NCBI RefSeq assembly: GCF_030730945.1
Contig: NZ_JAVAMS010000002.1
Coordinates: 124,001 to 188,000, forward strand
Source: Aurantiacibacter poecillastricola
GTDB lineage: Bacteria; Pseudomonadota; Alphaproteobacteria; Sphingomonadales; Sphingomonadaceae
Direction of reading: 5' to 3'
Length of the DNA stretch: 64,000 nt
This document shows, one piece after another, positions 27,869-37,459 of the stretch. A program made the position numbers and the translations under genes. Every line of letters starts with the position of its first letter. Position 1 is the stretch's first letter. The notes under the pieces are model-generated. The model searched no databases. It was not told the DNA's origin and was given only the letters and a program-made list of their open reading frames with translations.

Positions 27869-30721
27869 GTGGCAAGAACGCGCGTGGTGGAGCGGCCTGA
27901 AAGCCCGTATTCGCACAGTCTGCTGGCGATCGACGTATGGGCGGACTTCCAGATCACTTTCAGCTTTCCGCGATACAACCAGTATACGGGTTATGCCGAC
28001 GATCCGGCCACGGTCAGCAACCACCAGGATTTCACCGACGCGCAGAAGGACGCGGCGCGTACCGTGCTGGCGCAGGTATCGTCCTACACGAACTTGACCT
28101 TCGTCGAGGTTTCGGGCGTGGATGCGGGCAGCGCCACCCTTCGCTTCGGCAATACGCGGACGACCGATTCAGCCTTCGCTTACCTGCCGGTCGACCTGCC
28201 CGAGGGCGGCGATGCCTGGTTTTCCAACGAACCCTGGATGCTTAATCCGCAGCGCGGCGACTACGCCTATTTCGCGATTATCCATGAAATCGGTCACACG
28301 CTGGGCCTCGATCACCCGCACGACAACATCATCGGCATCCCGATGCCGGCAGACCGCGACTGGATCGCCTACACTGTGATGAGCTACCGCTCGGCTGCAG
28401 GCGGTCCCCTCGGCTATCGTTTGTATGAGAACGAATTCGCCCAAACCTTCATGCAGGAAGATATTGCCGCCCTGCAGCAAGCCTACGGCGCGAATTTCGA
28501 CTTCAATTCGGGCAACACCGTCTATTCGATGGACGAGAACACGGGTGAGCTGTTTATCAACGGTGTCGGGGAAGGGGCTCCTGCAAGCAGCAAGGTGCTG
28601 CTTACGATCTGGGACGGTGGCGGCGAGGATACCTACGATTTCTCCTCCTACATCGGGCATGTCTACCTCAATCTGGAGCCGGGTGGCTGGACGAAGCTGC
28701 CCGAGTCTCAACGCTTCGGGGCGGGTTACCCAGCGATGCCCGGTGGTATTGCAAACGCTTATCTTTTCGAGGGTGACCAACGCTCCATCATCGAGAACGC
28801 CATCGGCGGCTCGGGCAATGACGAACTGATCGGCAACGACGTCGCCAACAGGCTCGAAGGCGGAGAGGGCAGGGACCGGTTATACGGCAATGGCGGGGAC
28901 GATTTTCTCTTCGGAGGTGCCGCGGACGATGGCGTCTATGGCGGCGCGGGCAATGACTACCTCGACGGTGGCGATGGTACCGACAGCATCCATGGAAATG
29001 ACGGCGACGATCGCCTTATCGGCGGTCGCGGACGTGACAGTATGGATGGCGGTCCGGGGAATGACTACCTGGATGGCGGTGACGATTCCGACTTCTTGAG
29101 AGGCGGCGACGGTGCTGACGAATTGTTTGGCCGCGATGGAAGGGACAATCTCAGAGGCGATGCGGGCAACGATTTTCTCGATGGCGGAAACGATGCCGAC
29201 ACTCTGGATGGCGGTGACGGCGACGACAAACTGTTCGGTAGCCTGGGCGACGACGAGCTATTCGGGCGTGACGGCAACGACGAACTGATCGGGGGGCTTG
29301 GCGATGACCGACTTGATGGTGGTCCTGGGATCGACAGTCTGATTGGTGGGCTTGGTAATGATTATTACGTCTGGGACGAGCAGCAAGACATCATTACCGA
29401 ATTGCCGGGCGAAGGTGTCGACACGATCCTCAGTCATTTCGACATAACGTTGTCGGGCTTCGCCAACATCGAGAATGTAAACCTCTATTGGTCTGCCAGA
29501 GATGTGACAGGCAATGACGCCGATAATACAATTGTTGGCAACGCCCTCGCCAATATTATCGATGGAGGGAGCGGTGCGGACCTCATGCGCGGTCTACGTG
29601 GCGATGATACGTACTATGTCGATAATTCCGGAGACGTGATTTACGAGATGTCGAACGAAGGGTTTGATACCGTCTACGCCTCTGTCAGCTTCGCGCTTCT
29701 TCCTCACGTGCGTTATAGTTATGGAACGCGATCCAGCGTGGAACTGCTGGTTCTTACCGGGACTGCTGACATCGACCTGGGCGGTAGCGAGATAGCGAAC
29801 GAGCTCCGCGGTAATAGCGGTAACAATCGGCTGTTCGGCGGGGCGGGTGAAGACCTCCTCTTCGGAGATCTCGGCGACGATGTGATCCATGGCGGCGAAG
29901 ACACCGATACCGCCGTATTCACAGGCGTGCGTGACGAATACGTTGTCGAAGCCGTCTCGCTTTTCGAATTCCGCGTCACTGGCCCCGACGGGACGGATCT
30001 CGTCCGCGGAATCGAGCTTCTCGAATTTGCGGATCAGACGATATCGATCCAGCCCCAGGGCGGCATTGAATACGAATGGGGAAGGGGCGGCCACATGAAA
30101 TTCGCCCCGTTGAAAGCGAAGATCGAGGCGGATATGGAGAATATCCGCGACTATGACGGCAACGATCTTGGCGGTGATCTCCCGTGGGTCTGGATCGACG
30201 AGTTCGATATCGATGGCGACGGGGACATCGACGACATCCTCGTCAACAAGTCCATCGGTCGCTTCGCCATTGTCGGCGGCAACGAATACGATCGAATTTT
30301 CTTCGACGACTACGGCGAGAACGGCGAAACCCGTGTCGTGGGCATTTATATCGATCCGCTGGTTGCATCTGGCGTTGTGGAACAGGGCAGCGATTTCGAC
30401 AGCCAGCGGCGTTTCCAGAACGATCTCGAAATCGAAAACCTCAAACAGGTCTTCGGTGCGGACGATTATGATGGCGATGGACTGCAGGAAGTCTATTTCG
30501 GCCTGACGGACGGCACTGCCTATCTGCACGCCTACATGCATGCCGATGGCAATATCCAGTACGCTAACTACCAGTCCGAAGCACAGGTGAAAGAGTATCT
30601 CGAGGCCAATGGCTACGACGAGACGACCTATGGCAACTGGTTCCATCTGAATTCGTACGTCAGTGCCTCCGATGACACCTCGAACCTCGCCTACATGCCG
30701 ACCACCGATACCTTCGCCTGA
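27869..30721 (+). CDS. Serralysin-like RTX metalloprotease with shared C-terminal module
   Basis: The protein has 950 residues from GTG after AGGGGG, with no signal peptide. The N-terminal M10 protease domain has the zinc site H139-E-x2-H143-x2-G-x2-H149 and the Met-turn VMSY with M171. Long arrays of RTX calcium-binding repeats follow at about residues 305-500 and 555-700 (GGAGNDYLDGGDGTD-type units). The last part, about 756-925, is the module also found in the protein at 13506 (DSQRRFQNDL, GNIQYANYQSEAQV, GYDETTYG). A 25-residue tail follows. Serralysins are secreted by type I systems; none is in the window. It may trim surface or extracellular proteins. Confidence 0.92.
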   Translation: MARTRVVERPESPYSHSLLAIDVWADFQITFSFPRYNQYTGYADDPATVSNHQDFTDAQKDAARTVLAQVSSYTNLTFVEVSGVDAGSATLRFGNTRTTDSAFAYLPVDLPEGGDAWFSNEPWMLNPQRGDYAYFAIIHEIGHTLGLDHPHDNIIGIPMPADRDWIAYTVMSYRSAAGGPLGYRLYENEFAQTFMQEDIAALQQAYGANFDFNSGNTVYSMDENTGELFINGVGEGAPASSKVLLTIWDGGGEDTYDFSSYIGHVYLNLEPGGWTKLPESQRFGAGYPAMPGGIANAYLFEGDQRSIIENAIGGSGNDELIGNDVANRLEGGEGRDRLYGNGGDDFLFGGAADDGVYGGAGNDYLDGGDGTDSIHGNDGDDRLIGGRGRDSMDGGPGNDYLDGGDDSDFLRGGDGADELFGRDGRDNLRGDAGNDFLDGGNDADTLDGGDGDDKLFGSLGDDELFGRDGNDELIGGLGDDRLDGGPGIDSLIGGLGNDYYVWDEQQDIITELPGEGVDTILSHFDITLSGFANIENVNLYWSARDVTGNDADNTIVGNALANIIDGGSGADLMRGLRGDDTYYVDNSGDVIYEMSNEGFDTVYASVSFALLPHVRYSYGTRSSVELLVLTGTADIDLGGSEIANELRGNSGNNRLFGGAGEDLLFGDLGDDVIHGGEDTDTAVFTGVRDEYVVEAVSLFEFRVTGPDGTDLVRGIELLEFADQTISIQPQGGIEYEWGRGGHMKFAPLKAKIEADMENIRDYDGNDLGGDLPWVWIDEFDIDGDGDIDDILVNKSIGRFAIVGGNEYDRIFFDDYGENGETRVVGIYIDPLVASGVVEQGSDFDSQRRFQNDLEIENLKQVFGADDYDGDGLQEVYFGLTDGTAYLHAYMHADGNIQYANYQSEAQVKEYLEANGYDETTYGNWFHLNSYVSASDDTSNLAYMPTTDTFA

Positions 30722-30846
30722 ACGATAAATCCCTGCCGAGGAGCAGCCTACCGGCGCGCCGGCTGGGCGCCGGCTCGCGTCTGTTCCCTTTCAAGGGGTT
30801 CTCGCCTAGGTTCCCGTTCTACCGCGATTTACCGAGGGCGATCCGA
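30722..30846. other. Gap with GC palindrome between protease and sensor gene
   Basis: This 125-bp gap contains the self-complementary CCGGCGCGCCGG, followed closely by another GGCGCCGG run. It has no T-tract, so termination is uncertain. The promoter of the downstream sensor gene is presumably here. Confidence 0.35.
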
Positions 30847-33800
30847 GTGCAGGACGACAATAAGTCAGACGTATCAGGCCCGTCCATCGTGGGTATCGGT
30901 GCTTCTGCTGGCGGGCTGGAAGCCTTGAACGAGCTTGTATCGAACATCCCGCCGCACAGCGGCATGGCCTATGTGATCGTGCAGCACCTCTCGCCCGATC
31001 ATCCTTCCATCATGGACCAGTTGCTGGCCAACCACACCGAGCTGCCTGTCAGGCGGATCGAGAGCGGCATGAAGGTCGAGGCCGACACGATCTATGTCCT
31101 TCCCGCAGGGCCTTGGGTCACCGTGAAGCGCGGCGTGTTGTATCTGCACGAGCGCGACGAGACGGAAACGCTGCGCACGCCTATCGACAAGTTCTTTTCC
31201 TCCCTCGCCGAGGACAAGGGGCGCGACGCGTTCTGCGTCATCCTGTCGGGCACCGGGACCGATGGGACCCTCGGGGTGCGCGCGGTCAAGTCTGCCGGCG
31301 GGTTCGCCATCGTGCAGGAGAGCGACAGCGCCCAGTTCCCCGGCATGCCAGACAGTGCCGCTGCCACCGGACTGGTCGATTTCTCCTTGCCGCCGCGACG
31401 TATCCCCGACAGGCTGATCGAAATGACGCGCCACCGCGATCAGTTCCTCACCGTGGACGGGACGCGGCAGTTGCGCGACCAGATCCAGGAACATCTTCCC
31501 GATATCCTCGACAAGCTGGATGAAGAGGAAGGGCTCAACTTCTCCGATTACAAGCCCGGCACGCTGATCCGCAGGATCGAACGCCGGATGACGGTCACGC
31601 GGGATCGCAGCGTGGCCGAATTCATCGAACGCCTGCAGGCCGATCCGCAGGAACGGACGCGCCTGTCGCAGGACTTCCTTATCGGGGTGACCCAGTTCTT
31701 CCGCGACGAGGAGGCGTTTCTCAAGCTCAACCAGGAAGCGATCCTGCCGATGCTCGGGCGAGATCAGGAATCCTTTCGCGTCTGGGTTCCGGGATGTTCC
31801 ACCGGCGAGGAGGCCTACTCCATCGCCATGCTGCTGGCGGAAGCGATGGGCTCGCTCGACGATTCCCGCCAATGGCAGATCTTCGGCACCGACATCGATT
31901 CCGCTGCCCTGCGCCATGCGCGCGACGGCATGTATTCCGAAAGCCAGGTCGCCATGCTGTCGCCCGAGCGGCGCGAGCGCTTTTTCATAAAGTCCGAAAC
32001 CGGCTTCCAGGTCAGCCCGCAATTGCGCGAGAAGTGCATCTTCGCGCCGCACAACCTGTTGCAGGATCCGCCGTTCTCGCGGCTCGACCTTATTTCGTGC
32101 CGCAACCTGCTCATTTATCTCAATGCCGATATCCAGAACGCGATTTTCCCGCGCTTTCATTATGGCCTGAACGTGGGCGGATACCTGTTCATCGGTCCTT
32201 CGGAATCGCCCGGCAAGCAGGAGAAGTTCTTCACGACGATCGACCGCGAAGCGCGCCTGTTCCAGCGCAACGACAGCGAACCCCCGGCGTTCTCCTCGCT
32301 CGCCATGTCCGGCCAGGCTTCGCTCCGCCGCGAGAAAAGGCTGGCGAAGTCTCCGATCAGTTCGCCGAAACCAAGCGAGCCAAAGTCGTTCGAGGCGGGT
32401 TTCGAGGCGCAGGTCCTTTCCTTCTTCGCCCGGCAGAGCGCCGCACCGTTTGCTGTCGTAAATTCCAGTGACGAGATCAGCTACCTGTCCGAGCCGATGA
32501 GCCGTTTCATCCAGCCGGCCCAGGGCCAGCCCTCCGCCGCCATCGACCAGTTCCTGCTGCGCGACCTGCGCCTTCCTGTTCGCACCACGTTGAGCGAAGC
32601 GCGCGAGAGCGGACGCGTCGCCGTCACGCGCAATGTCATCATTTCCGGGCAGGACGACAGCGAAGTCATCGATGTCGAGGCCCGGCCCCTGCCGTTTGCG
32701 GACGGCAGCTTTCTCGTCACGCTCCAACCTGTGCGGACACAGGGCGCGGCCGACCTCGCAGGCTCTGCCGATGGTCGCAGCCAGGAGGAGCGCGATCTTA
32801 TCGAGCGTGAACTGTCCATGACGCGGCGCCAGCTCGCTGCGACGATGGCGGATTTCGAGACGACCGAACAGGAGCTGAAAAGCTCCAACGAGGAACTGCT
32901 CTCGATGAACGAGGAGCTGCAAAGCTCCAACGAGGAACTGGAAACCTCGCGCGAGGAACTGCAGTCGATCAACGAGGAGCTGGAGACGGTCAACGCCGAG
33001 CTCAGCGAGAACAATCGCCAGCTCCTTGCCGCGAATTCCGATCTCAAGAACCTGTTCGACAGTACCGATATCGCCACCGTCTTCCTAGACCAGAACCTGC
33101 AGGTGCGTCGGTTCACGCCGGCGTCCACTCGCCTGTTCGGAATTCGCGAGCGGGATGTCGGCCGTTCGATCAACGAACTGAAGTGGCGTGTCGATTACAA
33201 CGATCTTGAGGAAGATGCAGCGCAGGTCGCCAGCACGCTGCAACCGATCGAGCGCGAGGTCCGTATCGAAGCGACGGCGGAAACCTTTCTGATGCGGATC
33301 CGACCCTATCGTCGCACGGATGACCGGATCGACGGCTGCGTCCTCACCTTCTTCGACATCAGCGAGCGCAAGAAGAACGAGCAGCAACTGGCCGAGAACG
33401 CCGAGGTGCTGGGACGGCAATTTGCCGAACTCGAGACACTCTACGACGCAACGCCGGTGGGCCTGAGCCTTGCCGACAAGGATCTGCGGTATCTGCGGAT
33501 CAACAAGCGGCTGGCCGAGATCAACGGTCTCCCCGTCGAGGCGCATCTGGGACAACTCCAGAGCGAACTGCTCCCCGAGATCGACGAGCTGGTTCGGGAG
33601 ACGCAGCTGAGGGTACTGAAAACCGGCAAGGCTTCGTTCGGCAACGAGGTTCACGGCACGACGCCCGCACAGCCGGAGGTCGAGCGGGATTGGATCGTGG
33701 ACTACTTCCCGGTTCGAACCGGGGACGGAGAGGTCTTTGCGCTGGGCTGCTGCGTGAACGAGATTACCGAGCAGAAGCGCTTGCAGCGCGAGCTCGAGGA

Positions 33801-34779
33801 AAACGAGGCGCGCCTCAATTTCGCTCTGGAGACAGGCAGGCTGGGTGCGTGGGAACTCGACCCGGGGACAGGGGAGGCCAAGCGATCCCAGCTTCATGAC
33901 CGCATATTCGGTTACGAGGAAATGCGGGACAGCTGGAGCTACGACATCTTCATGAGTCATGTGGTGGACGAAGATCGTGCCCATGTGGATCGCCAGTTCC
34001 GAGCCGCGCTCGAAAACCGGACGGAGTGGAATTTCGCTTGCCAGATACGCCGCGCGGACGGCGTGCGACGCTGGATCGAGGTGAGCGGGCGCCCGAAGTT
34101 CAATTCGAAGGGCAAGGTCGAATCCTTTACCGGCACGATCCAGGATATCAGCGAGCGGATCGAAGCGGAGAAGCAGCAATCCCTGCTGCTCCACGAATTG
34201 CAGCACCGGGTGAAGAACTCGATGGCCACCACGCTCGCGATCGTCCAGTTCTCCTCTCGCCGCGCCACCGATCTCAAGAGCTTCATCAACACTCTGCGCG
34301 ACCGCTTGCAGGCCATTTCCCGCACCCATGACCTGCTGACCAAGGGTGATTGGCGCGGTGGGCGCATCAGCGAAGTGCTGGCTGACGAGCTCGATCCCTA
34401 TCGCGATGGGCTGGCCGGGAGGATGCGCTTGCAGGGTGACGATCCCCTGCTAAGCTCGAAACAGGTCCTGTCCCTGACGCTGGCATTCCACGAACTGGTA
34501 ACGAACGCTGCCAAGCACGGCGCGCTTTCCACGGATAACGGGACTGTCACCGTCACGACTACGTTGGGTGACGACGACAGCGTAACCGTCGAATGGCAGG
34601 AAGGTGGCGGTCCACCGGTCCTCACCCCGGAGGGGAACCAGACCGGGTTTGGTTCGCTTTTGCTGGGCAGGATTGTCGGGCCCGACCTCGATGGCAAGGC
34701 GGACCTTGTATTCGACTCGGATGGATTAAGATGGACGGTCGTGTTTCCGCTGGGTCGTGGCGAAGAGCGGGGGGATTAG
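30847..34779 (+). CDS. CheB-CheR-PAS-HWE histidine kinase fusion
   Basis: The protein has 1310 residues. Residues about 10-195 are a CheB methylesterase domain with the catalytic S20 (GASAGG), H47 and D139. Residues about 215-480 are CheR, with the SAM motif VWVPGCSTGEEAYSIAML. A heptad coiled coil rich in SNEELxS repeats covers about 640-730. Three PAS-like regions follow, each ending in a PAC-type segment such as FFDISERKKNEQQL. The C-terminus is an HWE kinase: phospho-acceptor H1120 in LQHRVKN, then HELVTNAAKHGAL and the WQEGGGPP motif. There is no CheB receiver domain. It is a soluble multi-input sensor, probably passing phosphate to the adjacent receiver. It starts with GTG. Confidence 0.93.
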   Translation: MQDDNKSDVSGPSIVGIGASAGGLEALNELVSNIPPHSGMAYVIVQHLSPDHPSIMDQLLANHTELPVRRIESGMKVEADTIYVLPAGPWVTVKRGVLYLHERDETETLRTPIDKFFSSLAEDKGRDAFCVILSGTGTDGTLGVRAVKSAGGFAIVQESDSAQFPGMPDSAAATGLVDFSLPPRRIPDRLIEMTRHRDQFLTVDGTRQLRDQIQEHLPDILDKLDEEEGLNFSDYKPGTLIRRIERRMTVTRDRSVAEFIERLQADPQERTRLSQDFLIGVTQFFRDEEAFLKLNQEAILPMLGRDQESFRVWVPGCSTGEEAYSIAMLLAEAMGSLDDSRQWQIFGTDIDSAALRHARDGMYSESQVAMLSPERRERFFIKSETGFQVSPQLREKCIFAPHNLLQDPPFSRLDLISCRNLLIYLNADIQNAIFPRFHYGLNVGGYLFIGPSESPGKQEKFFTTIDREARLFQRNDSEPPAFSSLAMSGQASLRREKRLAKSPISSPKPSEPKSFEAGFEAQVLSFFARQSAAPFAVVNSSDEISYLSEPMSRFIQPAQGQPSAAIDQFLLRDLRLPVRTTLSEARESGRVAVTRNVIISGQDDSEVIDVEARPLPFADGSFLVTLQPVRTQGAADLAGSADGRSQEERDLIERELSMTRRQLAATMADFETTEQELKSSNEELLSMNEELQSSNEELETSREELQSINEELETVNAELSENNRQLLAANSDLKNLFDSTDIATVFLDQNLQVRRFTPASTRLFGIRERDVGRSINELKWRVDYNDLEEDAAQVASTLQPIEREVRIEATAETFLMRIRPYRRTDDRIDGCVLTFFDISERKKNEQQLAENAEVLGRQFAELETLYDATPVGLSLADKDLRYLRINKRLAEINGLPVEAHLGQLQSELLPEIDELVRETQLRVLKTGKASFGNEVHGTTPAQPEVERDWIVDYFPVRTGDGEVFALGCCVNEITEQKRLQRELEENEARLNFALETGRLGAWELDPGTGEAKRSQLHDRIFGYEEMRDSWSYDIFMSHVVDEDRAHVDRQFRAALENRTEWNFACQIRRADGVRRWIEVSGRPKFNSKGKVESFTGTIQDISERIEAEKQQSLLLHELQHRVKNSMATTLAIVQFSSRRATDLKSFINTLRDRLQAISRTHDLLTKGDWRGGRISEVLADELDPYRDGLAGRMRLQGDDPLLSSKQVLSLTLAFHELVTNAAKHGALSTDNGTVTVTTTLGDDDSVTVEWQEGGGPPVLTPEGNQTGFGSLLLGRIVGPDLDGKADLVFDSDGLRWTVVFPLGRGEERGD

Positions 34780-34781
34780 TT

Positions 34782-35147
34782 ATGGGATCTCAACGAAAAA
34801 TTCTCATCGTCGATGACGAGTTTCTCGTCGCTCTCGCGATGGCGCAGGATCTGGAGGAGAACGGTTTTGCCGTGGCCGGACCCTATGCCAATGCCGAGGA
34901 TGCCGAGACTCACATAGAGGACGAGCGGCCCGATGCTGCCTTTCTCGACGTCAATCTCGGCAATGGACGGACATCCTACAGGCTTGCCAGACGGCTGAAG
35001 GATATGGGCGTGCCGTTCCTGTTCGTCACCGGTTACAGCAGCCTGGATAGCGAGCACACCGACCTCAATGACACAAAGCGGCTCAGCAAGCCTGTCGCTC
35101 CGGCAAAGGCCGTTGCCGAAGCCGAGAAGCTTTGCTCTCTCGGCTAA
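34782..35147 (+). CDS. Single-domain response regulator
   Basis: The protein has 121 residues and is a receiver domain only. It has the acidic pair in ILIVDDEF, the phospho-acceptor Asp in AAFLDVNLG, the conserved Thr/Ser position in PFLFVTGYS and the Lys in RLSKPV. It starts 2 nt after the kinase stop with a GGGGGA site and no output domain. Receivers of this type next to HWE kinases act as phosphate shuttles or sinks, or work by protein-protein contact. Confidence 0.92.
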   Translation: MGSQRKILIVDDEFLVALAMAQDLEENGFAVAGPYANAEDAETHIEDERPDAAFLDVNLGNGRTSYRLARRLKDMGVPFLFVTGYSSLDSEHTDLNDTKRLSKPVAPAKAVAEAEKLCSLG

Positions 35148-35171
35148 ATTACTACCGCACGGGCCGGCACT

Positions 35172-36740
35172 TCATTCGGGTTCCGCCTCCGCGAGGGCCT
35201 GTGTTACGTCGAGCCTTGCTCGCCAGGGGTCTTCGCCGCCACGGTTACCTTCCATTCCGAACAGCATGACAGGGCGGCTCTGGTCGTCATAGACAGGCCA
35301 GTCCGGCGCGCCGGGTCCGTTTGGATCGCCGGTCCTGGCGAAATTGACGAAGGCGGCGCTCATTGCGGCGGAAGCGGCGTGGTCCTGCGCCGTTGTTTCG
35401 CCGGGGTAGCGCGCTTCGATGGTGCGGAAGAAGAACGGGATCTCGGTCGCGTGCGGTAGTCCGGTCGACCATTCCTCGCGCATCACCTCGGGCACGTAAC
35501 CTGCGCGGTAGTGCCACGCCGGCTGTCCCGCCTTAGTCATGGCCTGGACCATGAAGCGCGCTGGCTCGATCATCATCTGGTCGGCATAAACCATGGTGCG
35601 CAGCAGGTCGGGATCGCCTTTGCCCACCCCTTCGTAGGCGGCCCGGGCCTGATCGGCGAGGTCGCCGAAATGGGCGGCAATGACATCGCCCTCCACCGGA
35701 GGGCCGAAGCCGATGTCCGCAGTGTTCGCGCCGGCCATGAAGGGGACCGGGGCCGCATTGCCGGCAGCGTAGATCGCGTCCGAAGCGCCAGTCACGATCA
35801 TGCCGTCCATCATCGGCCCGGAGGAGGGGGCGACGGGCTGCTGACCCAGGCCAATACCTGTCGCGAGCGTTTCGGCGGGAAGGGCACGCAGAGACGCCAG
35901 CGCATCGGCTCCTTCGCCTTCCACCCCGGCCCATTCGGCAAAACCCAGGCCCGCATCCTCGCCATCGGGACCTTCCTGCGCATGCACCGGCGTGCTCGAT
36001 CGCAGGGCAGATCGTCCACCGCCCGACATGACGATCGCCTTGTCGAACAGGCCGCGCGTCATCGGGCTGGTCATCATCATGCTGACAGAGCCGCCGCCCG
36101 CGCTCTCTCCGAAGATCGTGACATTGTGCGGATCGCCCCCGAAGGCAGCGATATTGCGCTGCACCCAGCGCAGCGCCTCGACCTGATCCATGTAGCCGTA
36201 ATTGCCGAGGAGGCCGTTATCCTCGTTCGCCTGTGTCAGGGCAGGGTGCGCGAAGAAGCCGAAGCGGCCGAGGCGGTAGTTGAAGCTGACGAGGATCACT
36301 CCCTGCCGCGCCAGCTCCGATCCGTCATACACCGCCGGAGAGGAACCGCCATTCACGAACCCGCCGCCATAGATCCAGAACATCACCGGCAGGCGATCCT
36401 GCGCAGTGGTGCCTTCGGGCCGCCAGACGTTGAGATAAAGGCAATCCTCGGCCGGCGGCGTGCCGAGCGGGGCCGCATCGGCGGCGAATGGGATCTGCAT
36501 GCAGTCGTTGGCGTATTCGGTTGTCTCGCGAACGCCTTGCCAGGGTTCGACGGGCTGGGGAGCACGCCAGCGCAGCTCGCCTACCGGCGGCTGGGCGAAC
36601 GGAATACCTTTCCATGCAGAAATGCCGTCCACGGTCTCGCCCGCGACCTGGCCTACCTCGAGCGACACTACCTGCGCCGCGGCAGGCGTCGCTATCAGCG
36701 CACCCACGCCAGCGAGTGCATGCCATACCAGTTTCGCCAT
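35172..36740 (-). CDS. Type B carboxylesterase, secreted
   Basis: The protein has 522 residues. A signal peptide (LVWHALAGVGALIATPAAAQ) precedes the alpha/beta-hydrolase fold. It has the type B signature EDCLYLNVW, the oxyanion loop YGGGFVNGG and the nucleophile elbow FGESAGGGS. ATG 36740 follows GAAGGGGAGAAGG; a longer reading frame adds no signal sequence. It hydrolyses carboxylic esters, probably in the periplasm. It converges with the receiver gene and is divergent from the TetR/RND operon, which may share its promoter region. Confidence 0.92.
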   Translation of the reverse strand: MAKLVWHALAGVGALIATPAAAQVVSLEVGQVAGETVDGISAWKGIPFAQPPVGELRWRAPQPVEPWQGVRETTEYANDCMQIPFAADAAPLGTPPAEDCLYLNVWRPEGTTAQDRLPVMFWIYGGGFVNGGSSPAVYDGSELARQGVILVSFNYRLGRFGFFAHPALTQANEDNGLLGNYGYMDQVEALRWVQRNIAAFGGDPHNVTIFGESAGGGSVSMMMTSPMTRGLFDKAIVMSGGGRSALRSSTPVHAQEGPDGEDAGLGFAEWAGVEGEGADALASLRALPAETLATGIGLGQQPVAPSSGPMMDGMIVTGASDAIYAAGNAAPVPFMAGANTADIGFGPPVEGDVIAAHFGDLADQARAAYEGVGKGDPDLLRTMVYADQMMIEPARFMVQAMTKAGQPAWHYRAGYVPEVMREEWSTGLPHATEIPFFFRTIEARYPGETTAQDHAASAAMSAAFVNFARTGDPNGPGAPDWPVYDDQSRPVMLFGMEGNRGGEDPWRARLDVTQALAEAEPE

Positions 36741-36816
36741 TCCCTTCTCCCCTTCCGGCAGTCGCTTTGGTGGCAGGCGTGAACGCAATGATCAAGCGGG
36801 GCGACGACGGCATTGC

Positions 36817-36836
36817 ATTTGTTCAGTCGAACGAAT
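36817..36836. promoter_or_regulatory. Candidate TetR operator upstream of the efflux operon
   Basis: ATTTGTTC and GAACGAAT form an inverted repeat (7 of 8 positions) around AGTC, ending 11 nt before the TetR start. Its position suggests autorepression of the regulator and RND operon. It could also affect the divergent esterase. Confidence 0.55.
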
Positions 36837-36847
36837 AATCCTGTCAC

Positions 36848-37459
36848 ATGAGGGAAAAGCTCATTCATGCAGCAATCGAGCGTTTCGGGAAGCGCGGCTA
36901 TGACGGCGTCGGCACGCGCGAGATTGCTGCGGCGGTAGGTACGCCGATGTCCTCGATCACCTATCATTTCGGGGGCAAGGAAGGGCTCTACCACGCCGCG
37001 GCGGAACATATCTTTCTGCAATTGCTGCGCGACGTCGGCGGCGAGCAGGACATTCCCGCTGACGGTGCGCCTGCAGAAGAGCGGATCGACGCCATTTGCG
37101 GCATTATACAGTCGGTCGCGCAATTCATGTTGAGCCCTCGCAGCGCTGCTTTCGCGCTGTTCATCGGGCGCGAGCAGCAGGATCCTTCACCAACGGTACG
37201 CGAGTTGATGCAGGCAACGGTAATGCCGATGATCGTGGAGCTCAGTCGGCAGGTCGGGATGGTGCGGCGCGATCTCGATGCCGAAGAAGCGAAAGCTGTC
37301 ACCATCTTCCTGTTCGGCATGGCCATCACCCTGCGCCATTCGCGCGCCTCGCTTGGCATTCTCATGGGCAGCGAGAGCTTCGAACCTTCAACGCAGGCCA
37401 TGTTGCTGGCGCAGCTCGATGCGTGCGCTCGTGCCGTGCTGCGAGGCCAGGCCGAATGA
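36848..37459 (+). CDS. TetR-family repressor (CecR-like)
   Basis: The protein has 203 residues. The N-terminal DNA-binding domain covers about residues 1-48 (IERFGKRGYDGVGTREIAAA through SSITYHFGGKEGLYHAA). The C-terminal ligand region resembles the DUF1956 branch that includes CecR/YbiH, regulators of drug efflux. It overlaps the outer-membrane efflux gene by ATGA and so leads the operon. The inducer is unknown. Confidence 0.9.
   Translation: MREKLIHAAIERFGKRGYDGVGTREIAAAVGTPMSSITYHFGGKEGLYHAAAEHIFLQLLRDVGGEQDIPADGAPAEERIDAICGIIQSVAQFMLSPRSAAFALFIGREQQDPSPTVRELMQATVMPMIVELSRQVGMVRRDLDAEEAKAVTIFLFGMAITLRHSRASLGILMGSESFEPSTQAMLLAQLDACARAVLRGQAE

Noticed and set aside
28795..29370. Tandem DNA repeats of the GGCGGTGACGGC type
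   Set aside because: They are codons of RTX calcium-binding repeats inside a continuous protein frame, not an independent DNA repeat.
30874..32922. 682-codon minus-strand frame opposite the CheB-CheR gene
   Set aside because: Antisense shadow of a protein with intact catalytic motifs; no family features of its own.
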